DNA from: Adiantum capillus-veneris
Lineage: Eukaryota; Streptophyta; Polypodiopsida; Polypodiales; Pteridaceae
Direction: 5' to 3'
Assembly: GCA_014529385.2 (NCBI GenBank)
Contig: CM043965.1
Coordinates: 67,699,690 to 67,763,689 of the forward strand
Length of the DNA: 64,000 nt
Shown here piece by piece: positions 31,604-42,106 of this stretch (the first letter of the stretch is position 1; every line of letters starts with the position of its first letter). Under the pieces are notes generated by a model, which worked only from the letters and a program-made list of their open reading frames with translations, was not told the origin of the DNA and did not search any database. The translations under genes were made by a program, and so were the position numbers.

Positions 31604-34600
31604 ATGATGGCTTTCCCAATTTTTTTTGGGCGTAGTGGGGAAAATGCTGGGGATTTTTTGGATAACTTGGAGATGGCTTTCCTTGTCTCCGGGAGGGATG
31701 ACGAAGCAGTGAAATTGAGAGCTTTTCCTTTGGTGCTCAAAGAAGAAGCTAGGGTATGGTTCCAGGCTCTAGATCCAACCCAAAGAATTGATTGGGAGGG
31801 ATTGAAGGTGGCTTTCCTACGAAGATTTCAACGAGCCAATTCGGCAGAAGAACTATGGCAACGGCTTTTGTCCCTTCATCAAGTTGACCCTCATGGTTAT
31901 GCAACCTATGAGGAAGGTTTTCTGAAACTTTGGGGGCAATGGTCAGACTCACTAAACCCTGGTGAGCGAGCTCCCAATTGCCTCCAAAAGGATCGATTTA
32001 TCTCAGGTTTGTACCCCTTGCTAAGGGAGAAGGTAAAGGGAAAATTTCCAAATGCATTTGAAGATGCCTTAAGGATTGCTAGGGAAAAGAATAGAACGAT
32101 TCTCTATCAAGCCCAAGCTGGCCAGCTAGCTTTGGGAGGCAATATCACAACTATGGAAGCTTCTCACATACCTCCAAATGTGCCTAATGCACCAGACCTC
32201 AATAGAGGTCAACAAGAAGATATGCTCCAACAAATAAACAATCTCACAAACCAGCTAGAGGGGTTGAGAGTAAATCTTGTGCAGGGTGCAAGAAGGCCTA
32301 TTGAGGGAAATGGTGGGAATCGGCCACCAATGCGACGTCAAGCAAGGGAAATGTTGTGTTACAATTGTGGGGAAATTGGCCACGGCATGTATAATTGCCC
32401 TCATCCCAGAAGATATGACTACCCTGTCAGAGGTCCTCGACAACAAGTAAGTCCACCCCGTGCTAGAGCTCAAGCACAAGAGCAACCGCAACCTCAAATT
32501 TTGCAGCCACCTCGTGCTCAAGCTCAAGCCCCTGCTAATCAACCAAATGTGAGCATCATAAGGATGGAGGAGGTCCTCAAGGGCAGAAGCAGCCAGGAAG
32601 AAATAGCTAAAGGGAAGATGACGATAGATGAAGTGGCTACAATGCCTATCAAACGTGTGCGTGTCCAAGATGAAGTAGGTAAAGAAACAAGCAAGGATGC
32701 AAGCAATGAAGCAAGTACATCTCGGGCAACTAAAGATGAAGCCAAGAAGAGAAAGACCCGTACTAGGTCTCAAATTGACATCTCTGATTTCCCTATGGGA
32801 TCTCGGACACAACCTTATGACTTGACAGCTGATGTGAGTTCTCAAGGACCAAAGATTACTTGGCCACAACTACTTCATATCTCCCCAAAGCTTCGACGAC
32901 AATGGTCAAAAATGGTGAGTACGAGGGCAAAGCGAAGTAAGCTAGTAAGTGTAATCAAAGCATATGGTCTCAAGGATATAGTGCCTTTGGTGGAGGCTCA
33001 AATCAAGGGACAACGGATTCCAAAAACTTACATTGACAGTGGAGCAGAGGTTTGTGTCATGACAGAAAAGCTAATGCATCAATTGGGTTTAGAGGTAATG
33101 GAATCATCAAACTTTAGGGCAAAAATGGCCAATAATGTCTCTGTCACTTGTGTGGGTGTAGTGAAAGCTTTGAGAGTTTCTGTTTTTGGAATCACTACAG
33201 AGGTTGATGCTTATGTGATGCCAGTAAAGGGAGAAGGATATCCCCTTATTTTAGGATGACCTTGGCTCATGGGTATAGGAGCTTGGCAAGATTGAGCAAC
33301 AGGAGACTTGGAGGTTGATGCTTATGTGATGCCAGTAAAGGGAGAAGGATACCCCCTTATTTTAGGACGACCTTGGCTCATGGGTATAGGAGCTAGGCAA
33401 GATTGGGCAACAGGAGACCTGGAGTTGAGGCCTCGCATGGGTGGCCATAGTCGGAAGGTGGTTTATAACCTAAAGAATGGGCGACAAGAGAACCTTGAAC
33501 TAGAGACGTCAGCTGATGAGTGGAGCTCAAGTGGATGCTCCTCATCCATGGACGAGGAAGAGAGTTCAAGTGAAGAGAGTGATAGCACTCTCGAAGTCAT
33601 GGGCGTCACCATAAAGGAAACTACCTCATCAGAAGACAACCCAAGGATCCAAATGGAGAATGTGTGGGATGCTAGCCTAGAGGAGATGTTATCCAAGGAT
33701 ATAAAGGAAGAAGAAAAGGAGGGTTATGTAAATGTTCTCAAGAAGCATGCATCATTGTTTATTTTTGATTACACTTACATTACAGGTGTCACTGCAGTGA
33801 AGCATCATATCCATCTAAAAGAAGGGAGCAAGCCAGTAGTACAAAAACTAAGAAGATTAGGAGTTGTGCAACAAAATGCACTGTTGTCTGAGGTGAAGAG
33901 ACTCTTAGAAGCAGGATTCATATACCCAGTAGAAGATTCAGAATGGGTCTCCCCAGTAGTGGTGAGGCCAAAGAAGAATGGTAAATGGCGAGTGTGCGTG
34001 GATTACAAGCCACTAAATGCTGCAACAAAGAGGGACCACTTCCCTCTCCCATTTCAAGATGAGATTCTAAATGAAGTAGCAGGCCATGAGAGATACATAG
34101 TGTGTGATGGCTACTCTGGCTACTTTCAAATACGCATTGCAGAGGAGGACCAGAAAAAGACTACTTTCATCACACCATGGGAATGTTTTGCATTTCGAGT
34201 CATGCCTTTTGGTCTCACCAACGCTCCAGCCACCTTTCAACGATTCATGAACATGGTCTTCCAACCTTACTTTGGTAAGTCCATAAGGGTTTTCATAGAT
34301 GACTTTTGTATTTACAGCTCCAAAAGTATGCATCTCGGCAAGATTGATGAAGGATTTACTCGTTTAGCTAAGCTGGGTGGACAACTAAACAAGGACAAAT
34401 GTCACATTGGGGAAAGCAAGGTTACACTATTAGGGCATGTAGTGTCCATTGATGGAATTGAGGTAGATCCTGAAAAGATAGAAACATTGCTAAATCTACC
34501 TTCCCCAACTTCCATCAAACAATTAATCTCCTTCTTGCAAAAGCTAAGATAATTGAGTAGATTCATACACTTACTCTCCCAAGTGATATTTCCTCTACAA

Positions 34601-36874
34601 CAGCTGACTCGTCAAGAGACGCTTGTTTGGAGTGAAGAAAGTGAAGGGCATTTTAGAGAGATTAAAAAAATGTTAGGGTCACTCCCTGTAATCCTCCAAC
34701 CTTGTTGGGAAGAAACATTCTTTGTAAACCCTAGTGTGGGAGAAGAAGCCATTGGTGCTGCCCTCCTACAAAAAGATCCAAAAACCTCCTTTATGAGGCC
34801 TGTGTATTTTGCTAGCCGCCTCATGGAAAACACAGAGAAGGCCTACACCCTAATGGAACAGCTAGTGTTAGCTCTCACGTTTGCGGTAACCAAATTTCGG
34901 CCAGACTTGCTGCCGAAGAGGTTTGTAATTATCACTGTGGAGGATATGTTTCCCTATGCACTACAACATATGGAAATCTCTGACAAAATAGCAAAGTGGG
35001 TGGTGCGACTTCAAGAGTTTGATTATACAATACAGGTTGAAAGAACAACTCGAGCATGCTTAGCCGACATTTTAACAAACAAGTGCTATGAAAAAGTTTG
35101 CCATTTGAAGAGAAAGGAACTTCCACCACCTCCAGCTCTAGAGGCTTTGGTCAATGCTTATAGCCTCTACTTTGATGGAGCATACAAGAGAACCAAGGAT
35201 AAGGCAGCTGCAGGCATCGTGGTCTTATCCCCATTGGGAGAGAGTATCCATGGTGAAGGGATCATTCTAGAAGATGTCCACTCCAACAATGAAGCAGAAT
35301 ATCATGCTCTAATTCATGGCCTTTGCTGGTGCCTCGATAATTCAATTAAGAGATTAAACGCTTTTGGTGACTCCATGCTTTTGGTAAGGCAAATGCAAGG
35401 TACATGGGCTTGCAAAAATGCCCGTCTCTCTACTAAAATGAGAGAAGCAAAAGCTCTTATGAGGAGATTTAGGGAGGCACAAGTACATCATGTACCAAGA
35501 GACCAGAACAAGGATGCAGACCACCTAGCATCATCAAAGTTAAATGAGTCAATAGTGGGAGCAGTGGCCATCAAACTTCCACTTCAGCAAGGCAAGGAGG
35601 ACTTGGAAGATATTATGCACATTCTGGAGCAAGGAGAGGCTCCTAAACACTTGAATGCAGGGGAAAGGCAATGGTTAGCTAGGAAGGCTACCAGGTATCG
35701 CATAGTAAATGATGACTTGTATTGTCTTGGTAAGGATAGTGTGCTTAGGAGAGTTCCTTTGAAGAATGAAATTGAAGAGATTTTAAAAGCTTGTCACGAT
35801 GATATGTGCGGAGGACACTTTGCACACGACGTCACTAGTAGAAAGGTTCTACAAGCTGGGTTTACTTGGCCAAGTCTTCATCGTGATGTCAAATATTGGT
35901 GTCAAACATGTGATGAATGTCAGAAAGCAGGACCACGACGGCTCATAGCTGAACCTCAGAACCCAATAAAGGTATATGGGCCCTTTGAGAAGTGGGGAAT
36001 TGATGCCATAGGGCCTCTACCACGCACTCAGTCAGGTAAAGAGTACATCATCATGGGAGTAGACTACATGACTAGATGGGCTGAGGCTATGCCGACCAAT
36101 AGAATTACTGCTAAGGATGTGAGTCAGTTCATCTTTGACCACATCTGTTGCCGGTTTGGCACCCCTCTTGAGATAATATCTGATAGAGGACCAGGGTTTA
36201 GAGCAGACTTGGTAGGAGAACTCATGAAGAAGCTAATTATTCAGCATCAACACTCCACTCCTTACTACCCTCACTGCAATGGTTTGGTGGAAAAGGTAAA
36301 TGGAATCATTTGCAAAATTCTCACCAAACAGGTACATGCCAGGCGCCAAGATTGGGACAAACACCTGAATGGAGCTCTATGGGCCTATAGAACCTCCTTC
36401 AAAACCACATTAGGGTACACACCCTTTCATTTGGTTTATGGAAAGGAGGCACTTTTGCCCATTGAAGTGAAGTTAACAAGTCTTCGAATATTGGGTAGTC
36501 AGGTAGGCTCTCAAAAGGAGAAAGTACATCAAAGGATCATGGATCTAGAGAGGCTGCAATTGGATCGTGAAGAAGCCATCAACCACTTTTCTCAAGAAGC
36601 AGAGAAGCGCAGAGAAAAGTTCAACAAAAAGCTAGCATCCAAAGACATCAAAAAGGGATCTCTGGTGCTTCGATATGACAATCGCTTCGACACTCGTAAG
36701 GATGAAAAGTTTCTTTTCCAATGGGAAGGCCCGTTCTTGGTCACCAAAAAGTTCAAAAATGGCTCTTACAGACTTCAAGACATTGATGGTAAAGTGCACA
36801 AGACCAGGACAAATGGATGGCGTCTAAAGCCTTATCACATCAGGATAAGGTCAGCTCAAGATCAAAGAAAGTAG
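31604..36874 (+). pseudogene. Element D gag-pol polyprotein (three in-frame stops)
   Basis: One phase throughout from the ATG at 31604. Gag (FLDNLEMAFLVSGRDD near the start) leads to a zinc knuckle CYNCGEIGHGMYNC (about 32356-32400). Then come a basic and acidic linker, protease with YIDSGAEVC (about 33030), RT with the SGYFQI and FIDDFCIY motifs (about 34110 and 34300), and RNase H to about 35080. A second archaeal-type RNase H runs from LYFDGAYKR (about 35170) to about 35540. Integrase has CHDDMCGGHF, WGIDAIGPLP, SDRGPGF and a GLVEKVNG Glu (about 36280), and a GPFLVTKKF tail. Stops: TGA 33257-33259, TGA 33293-33295 and TAA 34550-34552. Everything else is open, consistent with a recent insertion. 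The dual RNase H assigns it to the Tat group. Confidence 0.93.
33200..33421 (+). repeat. 111-bp in-frame tandem duplication in D protease
   Basis: 33200-33310 is repeated at 33311-33421 (37 codons, phase kept). The first copy carries both TGA stops. The second copy has CGA and TGG at those places and is open. Elements H and B have a single copy of this region, so the duplication is specific to this element or its immediate family. Confidence 0.9.
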
Positions 36875-36899
36875 GCTAGAGGCATAAATACCCCTAGCC

Positions 36900-36915
36900 A
36901 GGTTTGGGGGGGCTA
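36900..36915 (+). other. Polypurine tract of element D
   Basis: A GGTTTGGGGGGGCTA tract lies directly before the 3' LTR start TGATCCG at 36916. Confidence 0.75.
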
Positions 36916-38191
36916 TGATCCGAGCCTATCACAAATTTTTGTTTATCATATTTTGTTGGTTTTCCTTGCTTCTAGAGGTTTACAATAAAAGAAAGAGTGA
37001 GAACGACCTCTTGGAAAAATTTAAAAAAAATGATTTTTTCTTGACTAGTTCACCGGAGGTGAAAGGTAGAGGGAGAACCTAGTGGTAAAGGGAAGGGAAA
37101 ATATGTAAATGTGAAAAGAAAAGATATGATGTGGTTGTGGAGCCATGCACCCATGATTCAAGGGTCATGAGTGGCTCATATCATCATGGCTTTGGAGCCA
37201 TATGATGATTCAAACAAATGGGACCCAAGTGGAAGACTTGGTAAAGGAAGAAACCAGGCACATGATTTTGTTGAATTTTTAAAAAATACTTCCACTCCGA
37301 TCCAAGAAAAGTTGTCTTCATCAAAGTTGTAACTGACGAGCTGAAGATTCTGGCCATATGTTTTTTATAATTTTTGCATCTACGCTCTAGGAGATATGGC
37401 CAAAATGGTGGACGCCAGTTTTTTCAACTGTGGTGGAGACCACCCCCCTACATTTACACACACACACCTTTCCTTTTCCACATTGAGACCTTCTTTAAAA
37501 TCAGCCATTAGTCTTCTCACCCTCCTCTCCTTCCTCCTCTCTCTCAAGCTCAAAAACCTATCAAAGTTCCTCTTCTAATCACCTCTCAAGTCATGCTTAA
37601 TCTTGTTGTAATTCATAAGTTCTCATTCAACCCCTTTCTATTATTACTAGATATGTATTGATTTTATGTAGATTCTTTACATTTTAAAATAAGGAAGCTC
37701 TTGGACTCAAGCTATGGAGGAAGGAGTGAAGACAACACAAGTGATGATGGAGCTAATTGGTCAACAAATCACTTGGAAGGAGCTTCTTCATTGGTTGAAT
37801 GTCCCTAATCAAGCTTCATTTGTACAAATTACACTTGTATCTTAACCTCACTCCTAATCACTCTCTTTCCTATATAAAGAGGCCTTCCCCTTTGTAATTT
37901 CAAGCCTCCCTCAGCCCATTGAGCCTTTGTATCACTCACCATGAGCCCATAAGCTCATTCATTCACTCTATTCTTGCACATCCTAGAGTGCAAATTGTTT
38001 CATGCTAGTAACCTCTCCTCCTCTTACTTATGTTAATTAAGAGAAATGTTTTATATGCGTGTGAGAGTGCTTGATGTGATCTTGGCTAATCCTTGAGTGA
38101 TTGTTTGGTAATCTATATGCTATTTATGTTGGGAGTGTTTGAAGTCATCCATTCCTTGTACACACACCACGGTTAATGCTTCATTCATAGT

Positions 38192-38255
<64 letters not shown>

Positions 38256-38370
38256 TGTAGCGGTCCTAGTCCACGCTTCCAAGACTAGGTGGTGCCCTCA
38301 TCTCATTTTCCTTGTGGCGCAATGGAGTTTGTTTTGGTGTAGAGGCCGCCATTCCAAATTTCCTTCGTCA
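36916..38370 (+). repeat. 3' LTR of element D
   Basis: It matches 29120-30564 with about five substitutions and a longer (CT)n tract, and is followed by the duplicated TTGT and the rest of the C LTR. Confidence 0.95.
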
Positions 38371-39426
38371 TTGTTTAAATTAACATTGCATACGCTAGTT
38401 AGGAATGCTCATATCCCCAAACATGTTGGAGAAATCCGACGGAAACCTCGGCATTGAAATCATTGTACATTAAGTTCTAAAATAGGAAGGTAATGTCTGA
38501 TGGGTATGCTGTTTGCAAGAGGAAAGAATGTCTGCTAGGGAAAATTTAGCTCGACATGTTCATTTTATTTCCAATGTTGAATCAGTCCTGACCCCCCTAC
38601 TGATCACAGGGGGCAGAGTTCCTCGTTAGGGCTCTTGAATCCATGACATGCTTTCTATGCGGTGCATACCCACGACTTGCTTTCTATGCGGTGGGAACCC
38701 ACGTCTTGCTTTCTATGCGGTGGGAGTGTCCATGACGTGCTTTCTATGCGGTGGACATACCTAGTTGTATGGGCAGCTAGGTGACAACGGGAGGAGTGAA
38801 CTCTCGCTGGAGGGGGGATGTTGTACCTCCAGAACATTGGAACTTTTATGAATAAGTTTGAGTAGAATTTTTACTAGAATTCTGTCTTGGTGTTGTTTGC
38901 AATACTGGTTGAAGGGCTGTTTTAACGAACCATGTGATTCGAATTTAAACAAGGAATATTTATGTTGAACAATCTTTGTGGTAGTAATTAGGTCACACGA
39001 TGAAGTGTGAGTGTGGGGGTGGAAAGTGGGGGTTTGGCTCAGGTTGCCAATGCCTACGAGATGGGTGGTCCCGATTGGTCGGGAACTCTCTGTCCCCATA
39101 GTGCTTACTCGATATTAGTAATGCTCATTGCCCTAGAGCGGGGAATTCTCGAGAGTACGTGTCTCTGAAACATGGGGAAAAAGGCACTCGAGGCTTCTCT
39201 CCTCTTGGAAGGTGGGTCATAGGATCGCGAGATAGTTTAAGTACGCTTCCCCTGCGAGGTGGAGCTAGATATCCTTGCTAGTAGGCTCGAACTCGACTCA
39301 CTTTGTGATGAGAGATCGTCCGCTAGTCGAACCCTGAACCATTTTGTTTGCTTCCGCTATAGATCTAGTGGCCACCAGGTTTACCATCAGATCCGTTGTT
39401 TGATACGATGGGGTGGGGACCTCACA
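38371..39426 (+). repeat. 3' LTR of element C, right part
   Basis: It continues the C LTR from TTGTTTAAATT and matches 21229-22284, including the four-unit tandem repeat. It ends CTCACA and is followed by the C target duplication GTGTT. Confidence 0.93.
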
Positions 39427-39700
39427 GTGTTGTACCCGCATCAGTGCAAGGTCTCTTCTTTGGGATTTCTCTAACTTTAGCTCTAGCTCGAGATCATTTT
39501 TTTCTTTTCCAAAGCCTTATAGACTTTGTCTGTACCTTTGATCAAGGCAACAATAGGATTTTCTTTGATCTGTCTCAAAAATGCTGCCTCATCATTGATC
39601 CTTTGCTCTGAGTATTTGTGCGCATCTGTCGCACGTGTCAATGCAAGGAACTTGCCGATACACTGTGTGCGAGCCACAAATGGCTCCAAGCACGCAACTA
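39427..39700 (-). pseudogene. Element E internal region, 5' part
   Basis: Minus-strand coding-like sequence has a Gln/Glu-rich segment (INDEAAFLRQIKENPIVALI, about 39600-39545). After a phase change comes a coiled-coil-like run KKNDLELELKLEKSQRRDLA (about 39505-39446) that continues in phase across the C insertion into HEEKLLKEIA at 19517 and below. The protein is unrecognised. Element C therefore hit a coding region. No 5' LTR of E is visible beyond it. Confidence 0.4.
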
Positions 39701-39744
39701 GCCTAAACTAGTAAGCCCAAAGATGGCGATGGTGTGTCACTCAC

Positions 39745-39833
39745 CGCTCTACGCTTGTTGTCGTGGAGGATTCCTCGCCGCGAAGAAGAGGGAGCTGCCG
39801 TTGCGCTGCGTTCAACCGCTTCGCCGCCGCCAT
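39745..39833 (-). other. Putative first exon with 5' splice site
   Basis: On the minus strand a TATA-like CATATAAAAG (about 39985-39995) is followed about 155 nt later by an ATG in good context (AGGCATGGCGGCGGC). A GC-rich 29-codon frame (MAAAKRLNAAQRQLPLL) then runs to a GTGAGTG donor-like site at 39744. This has the look of a host gene first exon. However, the sequence upstream may be the LTR of element I (its start is at 61394, joined through the element A insertion), so an LTR-driven leader is an equal possibility. No second exon was found. Confidence 0.35.
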
Positions 39834-40897
39834 GCCTTCGCACACACTCTCTCTCTCCCCCCCTCTCTCTCTCTCACACATACGCACACACATAAGGAGA
39901 TGAAGAAGAAGAAGATGGAGATGGAGCAAGAGCTCTCTTCAATTGCACAAATGAGAGAATGAGTGAATTTTAGGTTTAGTTGACTTTTATATGAGCTCGC
40001 CCCATTCAAACTTGGGCGCCCATGCTTAGCCAACTAATCCCTTGAATGTTCCAGTTAGAGTGTGCCTCTCATCGGCGATAATTCTTACCCTTTTGCCTAT
40101 TGGACCGATGTCGGGGGATAATTGTGCGAAAGGTGAGCCGGGAAGCCGGGAAGGCACCGGGCCCCTAGCTATGAGAGGTGCAGGAAAAAAGGTGCAGCAG
40201 ACGCAATTACAACAGTATTCAAAGCAAACAGTTCGCCTAATTCCAGTTAATCGACATTATCCATGTTTAATCAATCATCAATGAAGCTTAAATGCTCTTT
40301 ACAAGAAGAAACCTGGCTTAATCCAGGTGGTTAAACAAGAAGATGATGAAACTCTGCTTACTCTGCCTTTTGCTCCCTGATTCGAATGGCTAATGGGCTT
40401 CAAGCAGGTTTCGAATGGCTTAAGAGGCTTAGAAGCTTGGCTTTTGAGCTTTCAATTAAGTTTGCTCAATAATATTAGGAGAAAAACTTGCTCGGAGAGC
40501 TTATGGTTAACAAAGCGAATGATGGTTTAATGATAGCTTGGCTTATGAATTTGAAAGGGATTAGGTTTAAGTAGAATAGCGAGGTTTAGGATGGCCTGAG
40601 GGCGAAATTGGGGGATTAGTGAAATTAGGAACTTGATTATGCGAGCTTTAGAGCTTAATTATGCGAGCTTTAGAGCTTAATTATGCGAGCTTTTGAGCTT
40701 AAGAGATTATGTGGAGATTCCAAATATGGAGATCATAAGGAGCTTAAGAATATGGAGCTTATGAGGAGGAGATTATGAGGAGGAGGCTTCCCCCTGATTA
40801 TGTGGAGGAGAGAGCCCAAGATGATGAGGTGAAAAAGCTCAAATCACATGTTTTCCTTCGTAATATGGATGCATGTCTCCCTAAAAATAGCTAGGCA

Positions 40898-40921
40898 CCC
40901 ATTAGCGACGTCGCTAATGGG
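40898..40921. promoter_or_regulatory. Perfect 24-bp palindrome in the A LTR (left)
   Basis: A perfect inverted repeat centred on GCGACGTCGC. Outside it, after a two-base mismatch on each side, GCTAGG and CCTAGC extend the symmetry to about 40 bp. The ACGT core is the kind bound by plant bZIP factors. On the minus (coding) strand it lies just upstream of a TATTTTTAG box. It is conserved at 53047-53070 in the other LTR. Confidence 0.7.
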
Positions 40922-41239
40922 TCCTAGCCCTTGATGACGTGGCAGGCCGAGGATTGACCTGCACGGTTCGCGGCGAAAACAATATCGAAGCTGAACACGA
41001 CAGCCTTCTGGTCATCTTTCGTTTTTGTAGCGGTTTCGTCCGAGCACCCTCTCGCACGCGATGAGCACTTCTTCGTGCCCTCTGCGCTGCTCGCTGCCAT
41101 CGCCTTTTTTTTTGCCCCATTTGTTCACATCAAAACCCTTAAAGTGGGCGGCCCTTAGTGCCTCATTGGGCGGCCATTCACAACCTATAGTGGGCGGCCA
41201 CTTAAGTTGGCTTGGGTGGTCGGCCCTTAAAGTGATGGC

Positions 41240-41512
41240 TTATGGGTGAGGGCACCACATTTGGCATACATCTTGGGCAAGGCGACTTCAACAACAAGCT
41301 CCTTTGCAACCAACTCCCGTTCTTCAAACCCGGCATGTACATGTCTAGCCCAATGAGGAAAATCTGCTTTACCACAAGCTTTCATGTCACAAACTAATGT
41401 GAATGCATCTCGAGGAACCCCTTTGATACACATCTGATTGAAAAAGCCTCAATGCTTCCTCAACATCACCATGCTCAGCGTTCTAAAACCTGCCATGCTC
41501 AGCGTTCTAAAA
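41240..41512 (-). pseudogene. PPR (PLS-class) gene fragment inside the A LTR, left copy
   Basis: The minus strand reads a pentatricopeptide repeat pattern: GVPRDAFTLVCDMKACG, then RHVHAGFEERELVAKE, then a KMYAKCGAL end, preceded in a shifted phase by an EHGDVE-ALRLF helix. FTLV..LKACG, G..VHA and MYAKCG are hallmarks of plant PLS-type PPR proteins, which bind organellar RNA. The piece covers only about two to three repeats, so it is a captured fragment. It has more substitutions than the copy in the other LTR. Confidence 0.8.
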
Positions 41513-42106
41513 CCTGGACGAAAGACAAAACTTTGAGATGACAATCCAACCGAGGGGACCGGTGGACCCGGCCCCTGGTAAATCTTAAACGGTCAATAAT
41601 TTGGCAACCGTAAGTCCAACCCCCGATCTGAAAAGACCGACGTGCTCCACAAAGTGAGCACTTCAGCCTGACGCATTCATTTCAATTTTATCCCCTCAGC
41701 TGCTGTTGCCCAATCCGGCACGGATCTACAATCGACTTGAACTTTAAACTGCCATAACTTCTTCATTGTAGCTCCAATCGACGAGCCATAAAGACAGGCC
41801 GATAGAGCACATCGAGCACTGCAGTTCTAGGGCACAATACCCCATCCGTGTTCACTTCAAGCATAACACTTTTTAGCATCATTAAGGCATGTTTTGGCCT
41901 TTTCAGCCGCATTTGACATACATTCAACATTGAACTCGACCTACAACCACGACTTGCAACCAGCCCTTAATCACTGTTCATTAAACATATAAGCTTCAAA
42001 CAAACTTAATGTGCATTTTTCTGGCATCTTTCTTTGAATGGGAGCGGAGCTGCACGACATTCACCCCCTCTGAACCTACACAGACTCCGGTCTGTGCCGG
42101 TTGCAC

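Larger units (their letters stand above)
29120..38370 (+). mobile_element. Element D: young Tat-like Ty3/gypsy retrotransposon
   Basis: LTRs 29120-30564 (1445 bp) and 36916-38370 (1455 bp), both TGATCCG...CGTCA, are flanked by TTGT (29116-29119 and 38371-38374). The 5' LTR of element C shows the empty site. Order: LTR, primer site, three upstream frames, gag-pol with two RNase H domains, polypurine tract, LTR. By eye the LTRs differ at about five positions plus the length of a (CT)n tract, so this is the youngest insertion in the window. Three in-frame stops in gag-pol, two of them in the first copy of a local duplication, would block its own expression. Confidence 0.95.
19518..39426 (+). mobile_element. 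Element C: Ty3/gypsy chromovirus, carrying nested element D
   Basis: LTRs are 19518-22284 (2767 bp) and 27404-29119 plus 38371-39426 (about 2768 bp once D and its duplicated TTGT are removed). The element is flanked by the 5-bp target duplication GTGTT (19513-19517 and 39427-39431). It has an initiator-Met primer site, an upstream frame, gag with a zinc knuckle, protease, RT, RNase H, integrase and a C-terminal chromodomain. The LTRs differ by roughly two dozen substitutions by eye (under 1%), so it is fairly recent. Its only coding lesion after gag start is an in-frame TAG between protease and RT. It landed in a coding-like stretch of element E. Confidence 0.93.
40109..42059 (-). repeat. 3' LTR of element A
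   Basis: 1951 bp, with ends TGTCG and CGACA. It contains the 24-bp palindrome, a PPR-like coding fragment, and repeats not shared by the other LTR: a third copy of the TTATGCGAGC unit near 40640-40690 and a duplicated TCTAAAACCTG segment near 41480-41515. A minus-strand purine tract (complement of about 42060-42073) adjoins it. Confidence 0.88.
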
